64,000 nt of DNA, from positions 186,001 to 250,000 of the forward strand of contig NZ_FPAT01000001.1 in NCBI RefSeq assembly GCF_900116555.1, read 5' to 3'. Shown piece after piece: positions 8,451 to 17,399 of this stretch (within the stretch, counting starts at the first letter, position 1; each line of letters starts with the position of its first letter). The notes beneath the pieces were generated by a model that was not told the DNA's origin, searched no databases, and saw nothing but the letters and a program-made list of their open reading frames with translations. A program made the position numbers and the translations under genes. The stretch comes from Actinopolyspora lacussalsi subsp. righensis. Lineage in GTDB: Bacteria; Actinomycetota; Actinomycetes; Mycobacteriales; Pseudonocardiaceae.

Positions 8451-8902
8451 GCCGACCACGACGGTCCGCGGCGAAACCTGTGACGACGGAAGTGCCACCG
8501 ACTTCGGAATCGCCGCGGACCGGCGGCCGTCGCCCGGACCGTTCACCGGTTCGTAGCCGACTCCGCTCGCGGTGCCTCCTCCGACGACGCCCCGCACTCC
8601 GACGAGACCCCGTGACCGCTCGAACGTGTGACCGAACGGCTCCGCCGTTGCCCACCTAGTGGGAACCCGGCCGCCGAAAACTCCTCCCGGAGGAAACGGG
8701 CGTACGCGTCCTGGCGCAACGCGATCGAACGATCGGAACACGGCGACACGCCGAAACCGCAAACTCACCCGAAAATCCCAGCAGCATAATGTTGTATCGT
8801 CTCGAACCCCGGAATAGGCTGAAAACAATTCCACTCGGGGAATAAATCATTTCCGGGTGGGCGGGAATGACCTCGATTTGACGGTCCTGCCGGGAGGAAG
8901 CC
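8451..8902 (+). other. Intergenic region: inverted repeat and P450 promoter
   Basis: No convincing gene is seen. A 13-bp perfect inverted repeat (CGGTCCGCGGCGA 8462-8474, TCGCCGCGGACCG 8510-8522) with a small inner GAAGT/ACTTC stem follows the SulP stop and probably terminates it. The 100 bp before the P450 are unusually A+T-rich (about 8765-8850) compared with the surroundings and probably hold its promoter, but I cannot fix -35/-10 boxes. Confidence 0.5.
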
Positions 8903-10120
8903 GTGCAGTCAGCACGAACAGAAATACCGGTCTTTCCGTTCGACGCTTCATCGACGAACGACATCGACGACGTCTACGCCCGACTGCGGACAGAGAATCC
9001 GGTGAGCAGGGTCGCGCTCTCGGGTGTACCGGTGTGGTTGGTCACGCGGAACGAGGACGTGCGATTCGTCCTCACGGACAACCGTTTCAGCCTGGCCCAC
9101 AGCATCGACGAGGGAGTCCCACGCCTCGGCACGTTCGCACCGCAGCCCGGTTCGCTGCTGGCTTCCGACCCACCGGAACACACCCGCCTCCGCAAGTTGG
9201 CGGCCAAGGCGTTCACGGTCCGCCGAATCGAACAGCTGCGTCCGTACGTGCGGCGGACTTCGGAGGAACTCCTGGAGCGGTTGGCACGACACCACGACAG
9301 CCCCGTGGATCTGATCGAGAATTTCACCGCTCCGCTACCGATCAGAGTAATATGCCACATCCTCGGCGTCCCCGAGACGGATCAACCGCTGTTCCGCGAG
9401 TGGACCGAGAAGATAGCCAGCGTGAGCGGCACACCCGCCGAGGAGGTACAAGCCGGTTGGCGAAACATGGAAGACTACATGGCCGGCCTGGTGAACGAAA
9501 AACGTCACGATCCCACCGACGATCTGCTCAGTGTACTGGTGTCGGCTCGGGACGAGGACGACAAATTGAGCGAGCGGGAGCTGGTGCAGTTCGGAATAAC
9601 GCTGCTCGCCGCCGGTCACGAGACGACCAAGAACCAGATCACCAATTCCGTTCTCGTGCTGCTGCGTGACTATCCGGAACAGTGGCGGCGACTGGGCGCG
9701 GATACCGAGTTGATACCCGGCGCTGTGGAGGAGCTACTGCGCTATGTGCCGTTGTTCGGTTTCGACGTCACCTTCCCACGGGTGGCGCTCGAGGAGGTCA
9801 CCGTCAACGGGGTGACCGTCGGGGCGGGCGAGACGGTATTGGTGGCGCTCACCTCGGCGAACCGGGACGGCGACACGTTCGACGCTCCGGGCACTCTGGA
9901 CGTCGAACGTGTGGACAACCACCACCTGGCGTTCGGCAGCGGAGTGCACCGTTGTCTGGGAGCGCAACTGGCCAAGATCGAACTGGAGGTCGCACTGGAA
10001 GGGCTGGTGCGCCACTTCCCCCGTCTGGAAACGGCCCTGGACGGCACGGCCCCGGAATGGAACACGGGTAGTTTCATTCGTTCCCTGCGGAACCTCCCCG
10101 TGCGGTGGACAACGACCTGA
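8903..10120 (+). CDS. Cytochrome P450
   Basis: A 405-residue soluble bacterial class I P450. The oxygen-binding I-helix has AGHETT (237-242), the K-helix has the intact ExxR pair E277/R280 (EELLR), and the heme loop is FGSGVHRCLGAQLA with the thiolate ligand Cys351. No ferredoxin or reductase gene is nearby, so electrons must come from elsewhere in the genome. The substrate cannot be predicted. GTG 8903 is preceded by GAGGAAGCC. The metallo-beta-lactamase-fold gene 208 bp downstream runs in the same direction but need not be co-transcribed. Confidence 0.93.
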   Translation: MQSARTEIPVFPFDASSTNDIDDVYARLRTENPVSRVALSGVPVWLVTRNEDVRFVLTDNRFSLAHSIDEGVPRLGTFAPQPGSLLASDPPEHTRLRKLAAKAFTVRRIEQLRPYVRRTSEELLERLARHHDSPVDLIENFTAPLPIRVICHILGVPETDQPLFREWTEKIASVSGTPAEEVQAGWRNMEDYMAGLVNEKRHDPTDDLLSVLVSARDEDDKLSERELVQFGITLLAAGHETTKNQITNSVLVLLRDYPEQWRRLGADTELIPGAVEELLRYVPLFGFDVTFPRVALEEVTVNGVTVGAGETVLVALTSANRDGDTFDAPGTLDVERVDNHHLAFGSGVHRCLGAQLAKIELEVALEGLVRHFPRLETALDGTAPEWNTGSFIRSLRNLPVRWTTT

Positions 10121-10328
10121 TACCGCTCCGGGCCGACGCCGAATCGTGGAGGTGCCTGGAACAGGCCGACCAAGCCACCGCGCCCGACTGGCATTCGCCG
10201 CCGCGGCAGTCGTGTCGTCGGCCAACTCGACCGCCTCACGAGTTGGTGAGCTGTGTCGCACCCACTCGATCGATTACCGACCGCGTGGTATGCCTGCCCG
10301 ATCACAGGTTGGCGTCGTGGAGGTGAGC

Positions 10329-11354
10329 ATGTCGAGTGCGGATTGGACGGAGCCGGGGGCACACGAAGTCGCCCCGGGAGTACACCGGATTCCCCTGCCG
10401 ATGCCCGGTGACGGGCTGCGCGCGGTCAACGTCTACGCGATTCGTGACACCTCCACCGTCACCCTGATCGACGGTGGTTGGGCACTGGACGAATCCCGGA
10501 ACCAACTCGCCGAAGCGCTCGCCACGTTGGGGGCGGAACTCAGCGACATAGCCCGCGTTCTCGTCACCCACGTCCATCGGGACCACTACACGCAGGCGGT
10601 GACGCTGCGAGGCGAGACCGGTTGTCGAATCGCTCTCGGAGCAGCCGAACGACCCAACCTGCGATGCCTGATGGCTTCCGATCACGTCCCGATGCGCAGA
10701 CAGCGGGAACAGCTGTTGGAGTGCGGGGCCAAGAACGTCGTCGACGCGCTGGAAGCCGAGTTCGGCACGCCGGACGCCCTTCCGCCGGAGGGAACCTGGC
10801 AGGAACCGGACGAGTGGCTCGAGGAGTCGACCCCGATCGAGCTGGAGCGACGAACATTACGCGTGGTGCCGACCCCCGGCCACACCCGCGGTCACGTGAT
10901 GTTCCTCGACGAGACCGAGGGGCTGATGTTCACCGGCGATCACGTGCTGCCACACATCACCCCTTCCGTCGCGCTGGAGCAGGCCCCCGGGCCGGTGCCG
11001 CTGCGGGACTTCCTCGACTCACTGCGGTTGACCCGCTCGTTGCCGGACACACGGATGCTGCCCGCTCACGGACCCGCGGGATCGAGCGTGCACACTCGGG
11101 TCGATGAGCTGCTGCGGCACCACGAACGGCGGCTGACGACCATGACCACCGCGGTGGCCGAGGGGGCCGAAACCGCGCATCAGACGGCGCGGACGCTGAC
11201 CTGGACCCGGCACGGGTACGCGTTGGACGAGCTCGACACGTTCAACCGCACGTTGGCGATACTCGAAACGGCGGCGCATCTGAAGCTGCTCACGGAATGG
11301 GGACGACTCGATGTCGAGCTGGTGGAAGGCGTGGCCCACTACACCGCGAACTGA
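10329..11354 (+). CDS. Metallo-beta-lactamase-fold hydrolase
   Basis: A 341-residue MBL-fold protein. The metal-binding motif HVHRDH is at residues 81-86, followed by the family's later ligands in PTPGHTRGHVMF and FTGDHVLP. The HxHxDH core binds one or two Zn/Fe ions. The C-terminal 100 residues, with a helical region and a final winged-helix-like stretch, resemble the LACTB2/glyoxalase-II-like group that cleaves thioesters or RNA. ATG 10329 follows a good GGAGG. Cytoplasmic. Context (P450 upstream, cold-shock gene downstream) gives no pathway. Confidence 0.8.
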   Translation: MSSADWTEPGAHEVAPGVHRIPLPMPGDGLRAVNVYAIRDTSTVTLIDGGWALDESRNQLAEALATLGAELSDIARVLVTHVHRDHYTQAVTLRGETGCRIALGAAERPNLRCLMASDHVPMRRQREQLLECGAKNVVDALEAEFGTPDALPPEGTWQEPDEWLEESTPIELERRTLRVVPTPGHTRGHVMFLDETEGLMFTGDHVLPHITPSVALEQAPGPVPLRDFLDSLRLTRSLPDTRMLPAHGPAGSSVHTRVDELLRHHERRLTTMTTAVAEGAETAHQTARTLTWTRHGYALDELDTFNRTLAILETAAHLKLLTEWGRLDVELVEGVAHYTAN

Positions 11355-11357
11355 GCC

Positions 11358-11423
11358 CCGGGACGGGAGAAGCGCCACCACGCCGTCCCGGCGGAGTGGG
11401 CAGGAAAGCCGTCCCGGGACGGC
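11358..11423 (+). terminator. Terminator-like inverted repeats after the MBL gene
   Basis: CCGGGACGG (11358-11366) pairs with CCGTCCCGG (11383-11391); a second, perfect palindrome GCCGTCCCGGGACGGC spans 11408-11423. The shared GTCCCGGGAC core allows alternative pairings between the four arms. It probably ends the upstream transcript. Confidence 0.45.
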
Positions 11424-11565
11424 CAATGAGGACGAAACCGTCGGGGACCCTGGCAGCGTCGATCGATCCGCTCGACCACGGCGCCGGCTGAAGGCCCCGC
11501 GATCCGGGCGCATCGCCGCACCCGAGCCGGCCACACGGACTTTTCGATCAGTTGCCACGTGAGTG

Positions 11566-11765
11566 CTGCACCCCGCGACCAAGGCGTGTATGATGAGCCT
11601 CGGTCGTTTTTCTGGAGTCGTGTTAGAGCACGTTCGCAGATAGTTGGTGCGGGCGAGCAGCTGTCTTTGGTGTAGCTGGAGTAGGCGCCGTCTGAGATCC
11701 ACGACCATTGGTGACCGTACGGGACGGTCACCGGTGACCTAATCAGCTCCCGAAAGGAGACAGCC
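11566..11765 (+). promoter_or_regulatory. Promoter and long 5' leader of the cold-shock gene
   Basis: A -10-like TATGAT stands at 11589-11594 with a weak -35 candidate TGCTGC 18 bp before it. Transcription from there would give a leader of about 165 nt, long for this genome. It contains a perfect 9-bp hairpin GGTGACCGT / ACGGTCACC (11710-11718, 11724-11732) with a 5-nt loop; the following GGTGACC (11733-11739) repeats part of the left arm. The ribosome site AAAGGAGA comes 20 nt later. Long foldable leaders control several bacterial cspA genes. Confidence 0.5.
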
Positions 11766-11969
11766 ATGCCACAGGGAACCGTCAAGTGGTTCAGCTCGGA
11801 AAAGGGCTTCGGCTTCATCGCTCCCGACGACGGCGGGCCGGACGTCTTCGTGCACTACTCCGCGATCGACGCACCGGGCTTCCGCACGTTGGACGAGGCG
11901 CAGCAGGTGGAGTACACGGTCAGCCAGGGCTCCAAGGGCCCGCAGGCCGATACCGTCCGCGCGCTCTGA
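11766..11969 (+). CDS. cspA: Cold-shock domain protein
   Basis: A 67-residue single CSD. RNP1 (KGFGFIAP) and RNP2 (VFVHYSAI) are intact and the N-terminus [13 protein letters not shown] is canonical. The protein binds single-stranded RNA/DNA in the cytoplasm as an RNA chaperone. Its ribosome site AAAGGAGA is strong, and the gene has its own promoter with a long leader and a strong terminator, so it is monocistronic and likely highly expressed. Whether it is induced by cold cannot be told from sequence, since actinobacteria carry several paralogues. Confidence 0.95.
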   Translation: MPQGTVKWFSSEKGFGFIAPDDGGPDVFVHYSAIDAPGFRTLDEAQQVEYTVSQGSKGPQADTVRAL

Positions 11970-12003
11970 TCTCGAGCTTTCGAGCCCGCGAATAAAACAC
12001 ACG

Positions 12004-12046
12004 ACGGTGCCCGCTCCCCCAGGGGTGAGCGGGCACCGTTCGTTTT
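12004..12046 (+). terminator. Rho-independent terminator of cspA
   Basis: A perfect 13-bp stem ACGGTGCCCGCTC (12004-12016) / GAGCGGGCACCGT (12027-12039) with a 10-nt loop, followed by TCGTTTT. Confidence 0.85.
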
Positions 12047-12272
12047 CGGCCTCGGCACGACGCAACGCCGAGCGTCCGGAGCGGACTTTCGAAACGTGAG
12101 AACCGGCGCCGGTGCCTTCGCTCGGCCGAGAGCGGATACCGTCATTCGGTGAAGCTCACCGTGAGCCGCTCCCAGTATCTGAAAAACTCGTCACATTTCA
12201 GGCTCTGAACCCCACTGAATGTGACGGCGATCGCAGCGTGTGCGGATGCTCGGCTGCCAGGGTGGACGGCCG

Positions 12273-13022
12273 ATGACCGTTCCCCACCTGCTTCCCCGGT
12301 CCGCGGCTGTCGAACCGTTCGCCGAGAGCGACTACCCTGAACATCCCTATCCCGGAACGCGCCCCGACTGCTCCTTCGTTCATCTCGACGGGGTGGGCTA
12401 CCCGCTGTTGCCCGATTCCACCACCGATTCGGGATGGCGAGTACGCACCGGAACGCGGACGGAACCCTGCCTGGACCGGTGGCTGGCCGAGCACGGTGCC
12501 GAACCGCTGCGGCAACGGCGACCGGTACTCGCCTACGGCTCCAACGCCTGCCCGGAGAAGATCGGGTGGCTGCGCCGGAATCTGTCACTGACCGGCCCGG
12601 CGGTCGTGCTGCGCGCGGAGTGCGACGGGATGGCAGCGGTCTGGTCCTCGGGACTGCGTCCCCGCGACGGCCAACGACCCGCCGTACTCGCCGCGGCCTC
12701 GGGGGTCACCGAGCAGCACACGGTCTGGTACGCCACCGCGGAACAGCGCCGAGTGCTCGACCGGTGCGAAGGGCGCGGCAAGCGTTACCGCTTGGTACGA
12801 CTACACGACTCCGCCTCGATCGAACTGGAGAACGGTCGAAGCCCCGAGCGTGTGCTCGCTTACACGGCTGCCGCACGAGAGATGGCTCCGCTGCTGGTGA
12901 ACGGCTCCGTCGTGCGCTGCGAGGAGCTCGAACAACAACAGGCACTCGGCCTCAGCGGCTCACCGGCCGTTGGTGACGGGCTGGCCTGCTCCGAGATCGT
13001 GGGGGAACCGCTGCCCGTCTGA
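12273..13022 (+). CDS. GGCT-like (gamma-glutamylcyclotransferase fold) protein
   Basis: A 249-residue protein. Residues 86-97 read LAYGSNACPEKI, the YGSN substrate loop of the GGCT/AIG2 superfamily; ahead of it lies an extra N-terminal region of about 80 residues. Members cyclise gamma-glutamyl groups or remove them from intermediates. The catalytic Glu expected downstream cannot be fixed by eye, so activity is uncertain. ATG 12273 (with GGGTGGACGG upstream) is preferred over GTG 12240, which has no ribosome site. The gene stands alone behind the cspA terminator; a small hairpin (CCGCTG-CTA-CAGCGG, 13031-13045) follows its stop. Confidence 0.6.
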   Translation: MTVPHLLPRSAAVEPFAESDYPEHPYPGTRPDCSFVHLDGVGYPLLPDSTTDSGWRVRTGTRTEPCLDRWLAEHGAEPLRQRRPVLAYGSNACPEKIGWLRRNLSLTGPAVVLRAECDGMAAVWSSGLRPRDGQRPAVLAAASGVTEQHTVWYATAEQRRVLDRCEGRGKRYRLVRLHDSASIELENGRSPERVLAYTAAAREMAPLLVNGSVVRCEELEQQQALGLSGSPAVGDGLACSEIVGEPLPV

Positions 13023-13275
13023 AGAACGTCCCGCTGCTACAGCGGAGTGAGTTCGGCTCCGGCCGGTCAGGACTCCGGTGCGGGACACGACCGGCCTTCT
13101 GTGCCGTGAATCAACCGGAGCGGACCTGGTTCGTGGCGGGCACCTACGGCGGCGCGGTACGGCGCTCCTGCCGTGTCCCGGAATACCGAAAGGTGACGGC
13201 GACAACTCGCGGAGCGCTCCGCTTGATCGGCCGGTCAACGTGCCGTGGGCGGCCTCCCCCGGCAACGGGAACGAC

Positions 13276-13767
13276 TCACCACTCAGCGCGCTCCCGCAAC
13301 ACCCTGATCACCTCCGCCAACCGGCTCATCCCTTCCCGGGCGCCCTCTTCCATACCGCTCTGCACCATCCCGTCGCGGTCGGCAACGGACTGAAACACCG
13401 AGGTCCCCACGTAACGGGTCGTCCCCGCCCCGTCCTCCCAGAGGGTGACGGTCTCGAGTGACACGTGTCCGGGCATCCCCTCGTACTCGAAGGTGGCCAC
13501 TATTCGATGCGGTGGGGTGATGTCGTGGTACACGCCGTGGAAGCGGTACTCGACCCCCTCCTCGTCACGACTGATGTAGTACCAGCTCCCACCGGTGGCT
13601 ACGTCGTCACGCTCCACCGTGGTGTTGTAGTGCCGGGGTCCCCACCAGCGGGGCACCAACGTCGGCTCGGTGCAAGCGCGGAAGACGATGTCGCGCGGCG
13701 CATCGAACACCCTGCTCAGCACGATGTCCTGCCTGCCCGGCATTACGGTGATCTCGGTATCCGACAT
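13276..13767 (-). CDS. AHSA1/SRPBCC domain protein
   Basis: A 163-residue START-like (AHSA1, ATPase activator homologue) domain. Recognisable are the N-terminal VLSRVFDAPRDIVFRACTEP, the WWGP motif near residue 40 and the C-terminal helix with DGMVQSGMEEGAREGMSRL. The fold makes a deep hydrophobic ligand pocket; the function in bacteria is usually unknown. ATG 13767 has GAGGAG 7 nt upstream. It converges on the GGCT-like gene and is divergent from the dehydrogenase operon. Confidence 0.85.
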   Translation of the reverse strand: MSDTEITVMPGRQDIVLSRVFDAPRDIVFRACTEPTLVPRWWGPRHYNTTVERDDVATGGSWYYISRDEEGVEYRFHGVYHDITPPHRIVATFEYEGMPGHVSLETVTLWEDGAGTTRYVGTSVFQSVADRDGMVQSGMEEGAREGMSRLAEVIRVLRERAEW

Positions 13768-14145
13768 AGTCGATCTCCTCGCACGGCCTGGTCCGAATCT
13801 CCTAACACCCGGAATGCCCGATCGGCGACATGATCGCACTGCGTGATGGGAGTGAATCGTGGCCGCGGCTCCGGGAGCCTCACAGGGTGATCGCCGGGAC
13901 ATTCCGGGACCGCGAGCGACACGTGATCTTCATGCTGTCGGGCGAGTTGTGCGCACAGCCCGGCGGACAGGTGTTGACGGTAATCCCCCGAAAGGCCAAC
14001 ATTGCGTTATAAGCAATTCGGTGCGCAATAAGCAACAAGGTGCTATCGTTCGTGACACTGCGCTGTTGAGGTGCCACTGGTGCGGTTACCCCCGGTGAAA
14101 CCGGGGAACCACCGGGGCGGTCCACCGATCGCAAGGGAGCCATCG
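13768..14145 (+). promoter_or_regulatory. Promoter and leader of the dehydrogenase-DUF1015 operon
   Basis: No gene is seen. A short A+T-rich patch holds ATTGC-N7-GCAAT (14001-14017), which also fits the T-N11-A pattern bound by LysR-type regulators, and the direct repeat ATAAGCAA at 14009-14016 and 14028-14035, spaced 19 bp (about two helical turns). A -10-like TATCGT follows at 14044-14049. The leader can fold GGTT-(AC)-CCCCGG (14084-14095) against CCGGGG-AACC (14101-14110). Confidence 0.45.
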
Positions 14146-15171
14146 ATGCGGATTCTCGTCGCAGACACCTTCCCGGAAACCTCCCTGGCCGAGCTCTCAC
14201 GACTCGGGCACGAGTGCGTGTACCAGCCCGATCTCGACTCCGAACAGCTGCGTGAGACGCTGGGCGAAGCCGAGGTCCTCGTCGTGCGCAGCACTCCGGT
14301 CACCGCCGAAACCCTGGAAGCGGGCGGCGCGCTCCGAATGGTGATCCGGGCCGGCTCCGGCACCAACACGATCGACAGCGCGGCCGCCGCACGACTGGGG
14401 ATTCACGTCTGCAACGTCCCGGGACGCAACGCGGTGGCCGTCGCCGAGCTGGCATTCGGCCTGCTGCTGGCGCTGGACCGCAACATCGCCGACAACGTCG
14501 CCGATCTGCGCGCCGGCCACTGGGACAAACGACGCTACTCGCGTGCCCGGGGAATCCACGGACGCCGGGTGGGCGTGCTGGGACTCGGGCGCATCGGTCT
14601 GCGGTTCGCGGAGCGCGCCGCGGCGTTCGGCACCCACGTGTACGCCCTGGACAACCCGGAACGGGACCGGCAGACGAGGGAGCGTGTCGAGGAGCTCGGG
14701 ATCGAACTCGTCGCCGACCCGCACGAACTCGCGCAGACCTGTGACGTGCTGTCCCTGCACCTGCCGTTGACGGAGGCGACCCACCACATCGTCGATCGCG
14801 AGCTGCTCGCCCGGATGCGATCGGACGCGATCCTGTTGAACACCTCCCGTGGCGAGCTGGTCGACGAGGACGCGTTGATCGAGGCCATGGAAAGCCGAGG
14901 GATCCGGGCGGGCATCGACGTGTTCCGCGACGAACCGGAGGGCGGAACGGGAAACATCACGTCGCGGCTGGCCGCTCACCCCAACGTGTACGGCACGCAT
15001 CACATCGGGGCTTCCACCGAGCAGGCCCAGCAAGCCGTGGCCGACGAAGTGGTACACATGATCGGGGCTTTCCGGGCGGGGAGCGTCCTGCACTGTGTCA
15101 ACGAACAGCACTCACCGCCCGAGCGGACCGGAGCCGCGGCGGTGTCGGCACGTTCCGGTGGTGTCTCATGA
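14146..15171 (+). CDS. D-2-hydroxyacid dehydrogenase (phosphoglycerate dehydrogenase-like)
   Basis: A 341-residue NAD-dependent dehydrogenase. The nucleotide-binding loop GLGRIG is at 146-151, and the catalytic triad is visible: Arg235 in NTSRGELVD, Glu263 in FRDEPE and His286 in HHIGAST, the HxGxST context being typical of phosphoglycerate dehydrogenases. It lacks the C-terminal ACT/ASB regulatory domains of actinobacterial SerA (about 530 residues), so feedback control by serine is not expected and it may be a paralogue rather than the main SerA. ATG 14146 has AAGGGAG upstream. Its stop overlaps the start of the DUF1015 gene (ATGA). Confidence 0.85.
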   Translation: MRILVADTFPETSLAELSRLGHECVYQPDLDSEQLRETLGEAEVLVVRSTPVTAETLEAGGALRMVIRAGSGTNTIDSAAAARLGIHVCNVPGRNAVAVAELAFGLLLALDRNIADNVADLRAGHWDKRRYSRARGIHGRRVGVLGLGRIGLRFAERAAAFGTHVYALDNPERDRQTRERVEELGIELVADPHELAQTCDVLSLHLPLTEATHHIVDRELLARMRSDAILLNTSRGELVDEDALIEAMESRGIRAGIDVFRDEPEGGTGNITSRLAAHPNVYGTHHIGASTEQAQQAVADEVVHMIGAFRAGSVLHCVNEQHSPPERTGAAAVSARSGGVS

Positions 15172-16316
15172 ACGCCCCGCGCATCCAGCACACCACTACC
15201 GTCCCCCGAAACAGCGATCACCATTCCGGTGGAATCACGGTACGCCACCCGCGGCTGCTGGTGCTCGACCAGCGAGGTACCGAACCACTGGACGGCTCCA
15301 TCGAGCCCGAACGGGTGAGGCGACTGCTCGGCGGTGGCGGCTACACCCGCCCGCCACGGCCCACCGTGGTGGTCTACCGGCTGCGGGCGGGCAGGCACCA
15401 ACAGACCGGCGTGGTCGTCGAGGTCTCGCTCGACGACTACCGAGCGGGCAGGATCCGCCGCCACGAGGCCACCAGACCCGAGCGGGAACACCGCATCGAA
15501 CAGCTCACCGAGGCAAGCGGCGTCGAACAGATGCCGGTGACGCTCACGCATCCGGACCGGCCGCATCTGAGCGAGCTCCTCGCCGGAGTGACCGAGCGGG
15601 AACCCGATCTTCAGGCGGACGCCACCGGCGGGGTTCGGCACAGCGTGTGGCTGCGACAGGACACCATGCTGGCCAGGACAGTGCGGGAGGAACTGGCGAG
15701 TGTTCCGGCGGTCTACATCGCGGACGGCCACCACCGGATGGCGGTCGCCGAGCGGAACGGCCGGTCACACCGGCACTCCACGGAGGAGGATCCGCGTGCG
15801 TTCACGTTGGCCGCGTTGTTTCCCAGCAGCCAGATGCGCATTCTCGGTTACCATCGTTGTCTGCCCGCGCACCGTGAGCTGTCCACGGCGTGGGTGCTCG
15901 AACGATTGACGGCGTTGCCGGTGGTCACACGAATCGAGGAATGCACCTCGACCGCCACGACCAATCCGGCGGCGGGAGTGGTGTTGCTCCGCCTCAACGA
16001 CCGGTGTTTCCGGCTTTGGCTGCGCTCGCCCATCGGGCCGAACCAGGTGCGGGCGGGGCTGGACGCGGTGTTGCTCGACGAGCAGTTGTTGCCCGCCGTC
16101 TCCCGTATCGTCGATCCGAACGGACAACACGGTGAGAGTTCCGACGGCGGGGGAAAGTGCTGGTGCTCGTCCCGGAACGCGATCTGCCTGGTGCCGCACC
16201 CACCAACGGTGGAACAGGTCATGGCGGTGTCCGACTCGGGGTCGGTGATGCCACCGAAATCGACCTGGTTCGACCCGAAGGCCGTCGCCGGGCTCTTCGC
16301 TCGCGAACTGCGCTAG
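15168..16316 (+). CDS. DUF1015 family protein
   Basis: A 382-residue member of DUF1015. The hallmark YIADGHHR is at 183-190, and the end carries PPKSTWFDPK. The ATGA overlap with the dehydrogenase means translational coupling; dehydrogenase-DUF1015 pairs recur in bacteria, which suggests a shared serine- or hydroxyacid-related step, but no reaction is established to my knowledge. The ADGHHR cluster looks like a metal or phosphate site. The segment around 320-340 (GESSDGGGKCWCSSRN) is unusual in being Ser/Gly/Cys-rich and may be lineage-specific. Confidence 0.82.
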   Translation: MNAPRIQHTTTVPRNSDHHSGGITVRHPRLLVLDQRGTEPLDGSIEPERVRRLLGGGGYTRPPRPTVVVYRLRAGRHQQTGVVVEVSLDDYRAGRIRRHEATRPEREHRIEQLTEASGVEQMPVTLTHPDRPHLSELLAGVTEREPDLQADATGGVRHSVWLRQDTMLARTVREELASVPAVYIADGHHRMAVAERNGRSHRHSTEEDPRAFTLAALFPSSQMRILGYHRCLPAHRELSTAWVLERLTALPVVTRIEECTSTATTNPAAGVVLLRLNDRCFRLWLRSPIGPNQVRAGLDAVLLDEQLLPAVSRIVDPNGQHGESSDGGGKCWCSSRNAICLVPHPPTVEQVMAVSDSGSVMPPKSTWFDPKAVAGLFARELR

Positions 16317-16333
16317 CTCCGATCCCGGCCGCG

Positions 16334-16424
16334 GGCACGAGAGCGCCCGGCACGGCAAGCAGCGGTTTCCGTAACCGCGCGAACGGGGACGAAAATCGGG
16401 TGAGCCCGTAGCGGCTCTCGTGCC
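16334..16424 (+). promoter_or_regulatory. Nested inverted repeats before the nucleotidyltransferase
   Basis: Outer arms GGCACGAGAGC (16334-16344) and GCTCTCGTGCC (16414-16424) match perfectly over 11 bp. They enclose a smaller hairpin GCGGTT-TCCGT-AACCGC (16362-16378). The second outer arm ends 11 nt before the ATG of the RlaP-like gene, so if transcribed the structure could mask the start region. It may instead serve as terminator of the DUF1015 operon. Confidence 0.45.
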
Positions 16425-16435
16425 AGGATCGACCG

Positions 16436-17254
16436 ATGTTCAGCGCTTCTCCCGGAACGGAACAAGTCGGTTACACCGAGCACGGCGACCGCGAAGTGGC
16501 ATCGCGCGGTGAGATCCTGCGTACTGTCGTCGGTTCCGGAGTGCACGGCATCGCCCTCCCCGGCACTGACGATCACGACGAGATGGGTGTGTTCCTGCAG
16601 CCTCCCGAACACGTCCTGGGAATGAAAGCACCGGTGGAGCACTACGTGTACCGGACCCGCCCCGAAGGAGAGCGTTCCGGGCCGGGCGACACCGACCTCG
16701 TGCTCTACTCACTGCACAAGTACCTGCGGCTGGCTCTCAAGGGCAATCCCACGGTTCTTATCCCACTCTACGCACCTGAGGAAGCGATAGTGCGATGCGA
16801 TCCGCTGGGAGAACAGTTGCGCGGTATGTCATCGTCACTGCTGTCGCAGCGGGCCGTACATCGTTTCCTGGGATATCTGAACTCCCAACGCGATCGGCTA
16901 CTGGAAAACAGCGGGACCGCTCGAACACCGAACCGTCCGGAGTTGGTCTCGGCACACGGCTACGACACCAAGTACGCCTCCCACGCCTTACGGCTGGCCT
17001 ATCAGGGTCACGAGATCGCCCGGCACGGCCGGTTGACGCTACCGATGCCCGATCGGGAGCGGGAGCATGTGCTCACCGTCAAACGTGGTGAGATCACCGA
17101 GCTGCGCCGAGTACTCGACGACATCGAACGGGTGAGCGCCCGAGCGGAACGACTGCTGTCCGAGCAGCGGACGCCGCTTCCGGAGGAGCCCGATCACGAA
17201 GCCGTTTCGGCATGGTCCATACGGGCACAACGATCCCACTGGGGATGGGCGTGA
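16436..17254 (+). CDS. RlaP-like predicted nucleotidyltransferase
   Basis: A 272-residue protein of the pol-beta-like nucleotidyltransferase group found with RNA ligases (RlaP/YcgL). The active-site region GSGVHGIALPGTDDHDEMGVF (residues 33-53) keeps the Gly-Ser and the acidic DxD-type residues of the family. Further matches are a conserved YSLHKYLRLALKGNPTVLIPLY stretch and a GYDTKYASHALRL helix. It probably transfers nucleotides to an RNA end, and the group is linked to RNA repair, but no RNA ligase lies in this window. The ribosome site is weak (AGGATCGACCG), and a large inverted repeat precedes the start. Confidence 0.75.
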   Translation: MFSASPGTEQVGYTEHGDREVASRGEILRTVVGSGVHGIALPGTDDHDEMGVFLQPPEHVLGMKAPVEHYVYRTRPEGERSGPGDTDLVLYSLHKYLRLALKGNPTVLIPLYAPEEAIVRCDPLGEQLRGMSSSLLSQRAVHRFLGYLNSQRDRLLENSGTARTPNRPELVSAHGYDTKYASHALRLAYQGHEIARHGRLTLPMPDREREHVLTVKRGEITELRRVLDDIERVSARAERLLSEQRTPLPEEPDHEAVSAWSIRAQRSHWGWA

Positions 17255-17399
17255 CACCGCTCGCTCACCGACCGGCAACCCGGATAAGACTGTGGCGTTT
17301 GAGCGCCACAGCGTGGGGAAACACTCGAGAAGGACATCCTGATGTGGTCGGGCGGGAAACGTCCCGGAACACCCGGCGGGAAAACACCGGAGGTGAACG

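Noticed and set aside
8543-8749. 68-codon minus-strand frame before the P450
   Set aside because: The start has no ribosome site and the sequence shows no family pattern; composition is like other chance frames in this G+C-rich DNA.
13078-13461. Plus-strand frame overlapping the AHSA1 gene
   Set aside because: Pro/His/Arg-rich with no motif, antisense to a clear AHSA1 domain.
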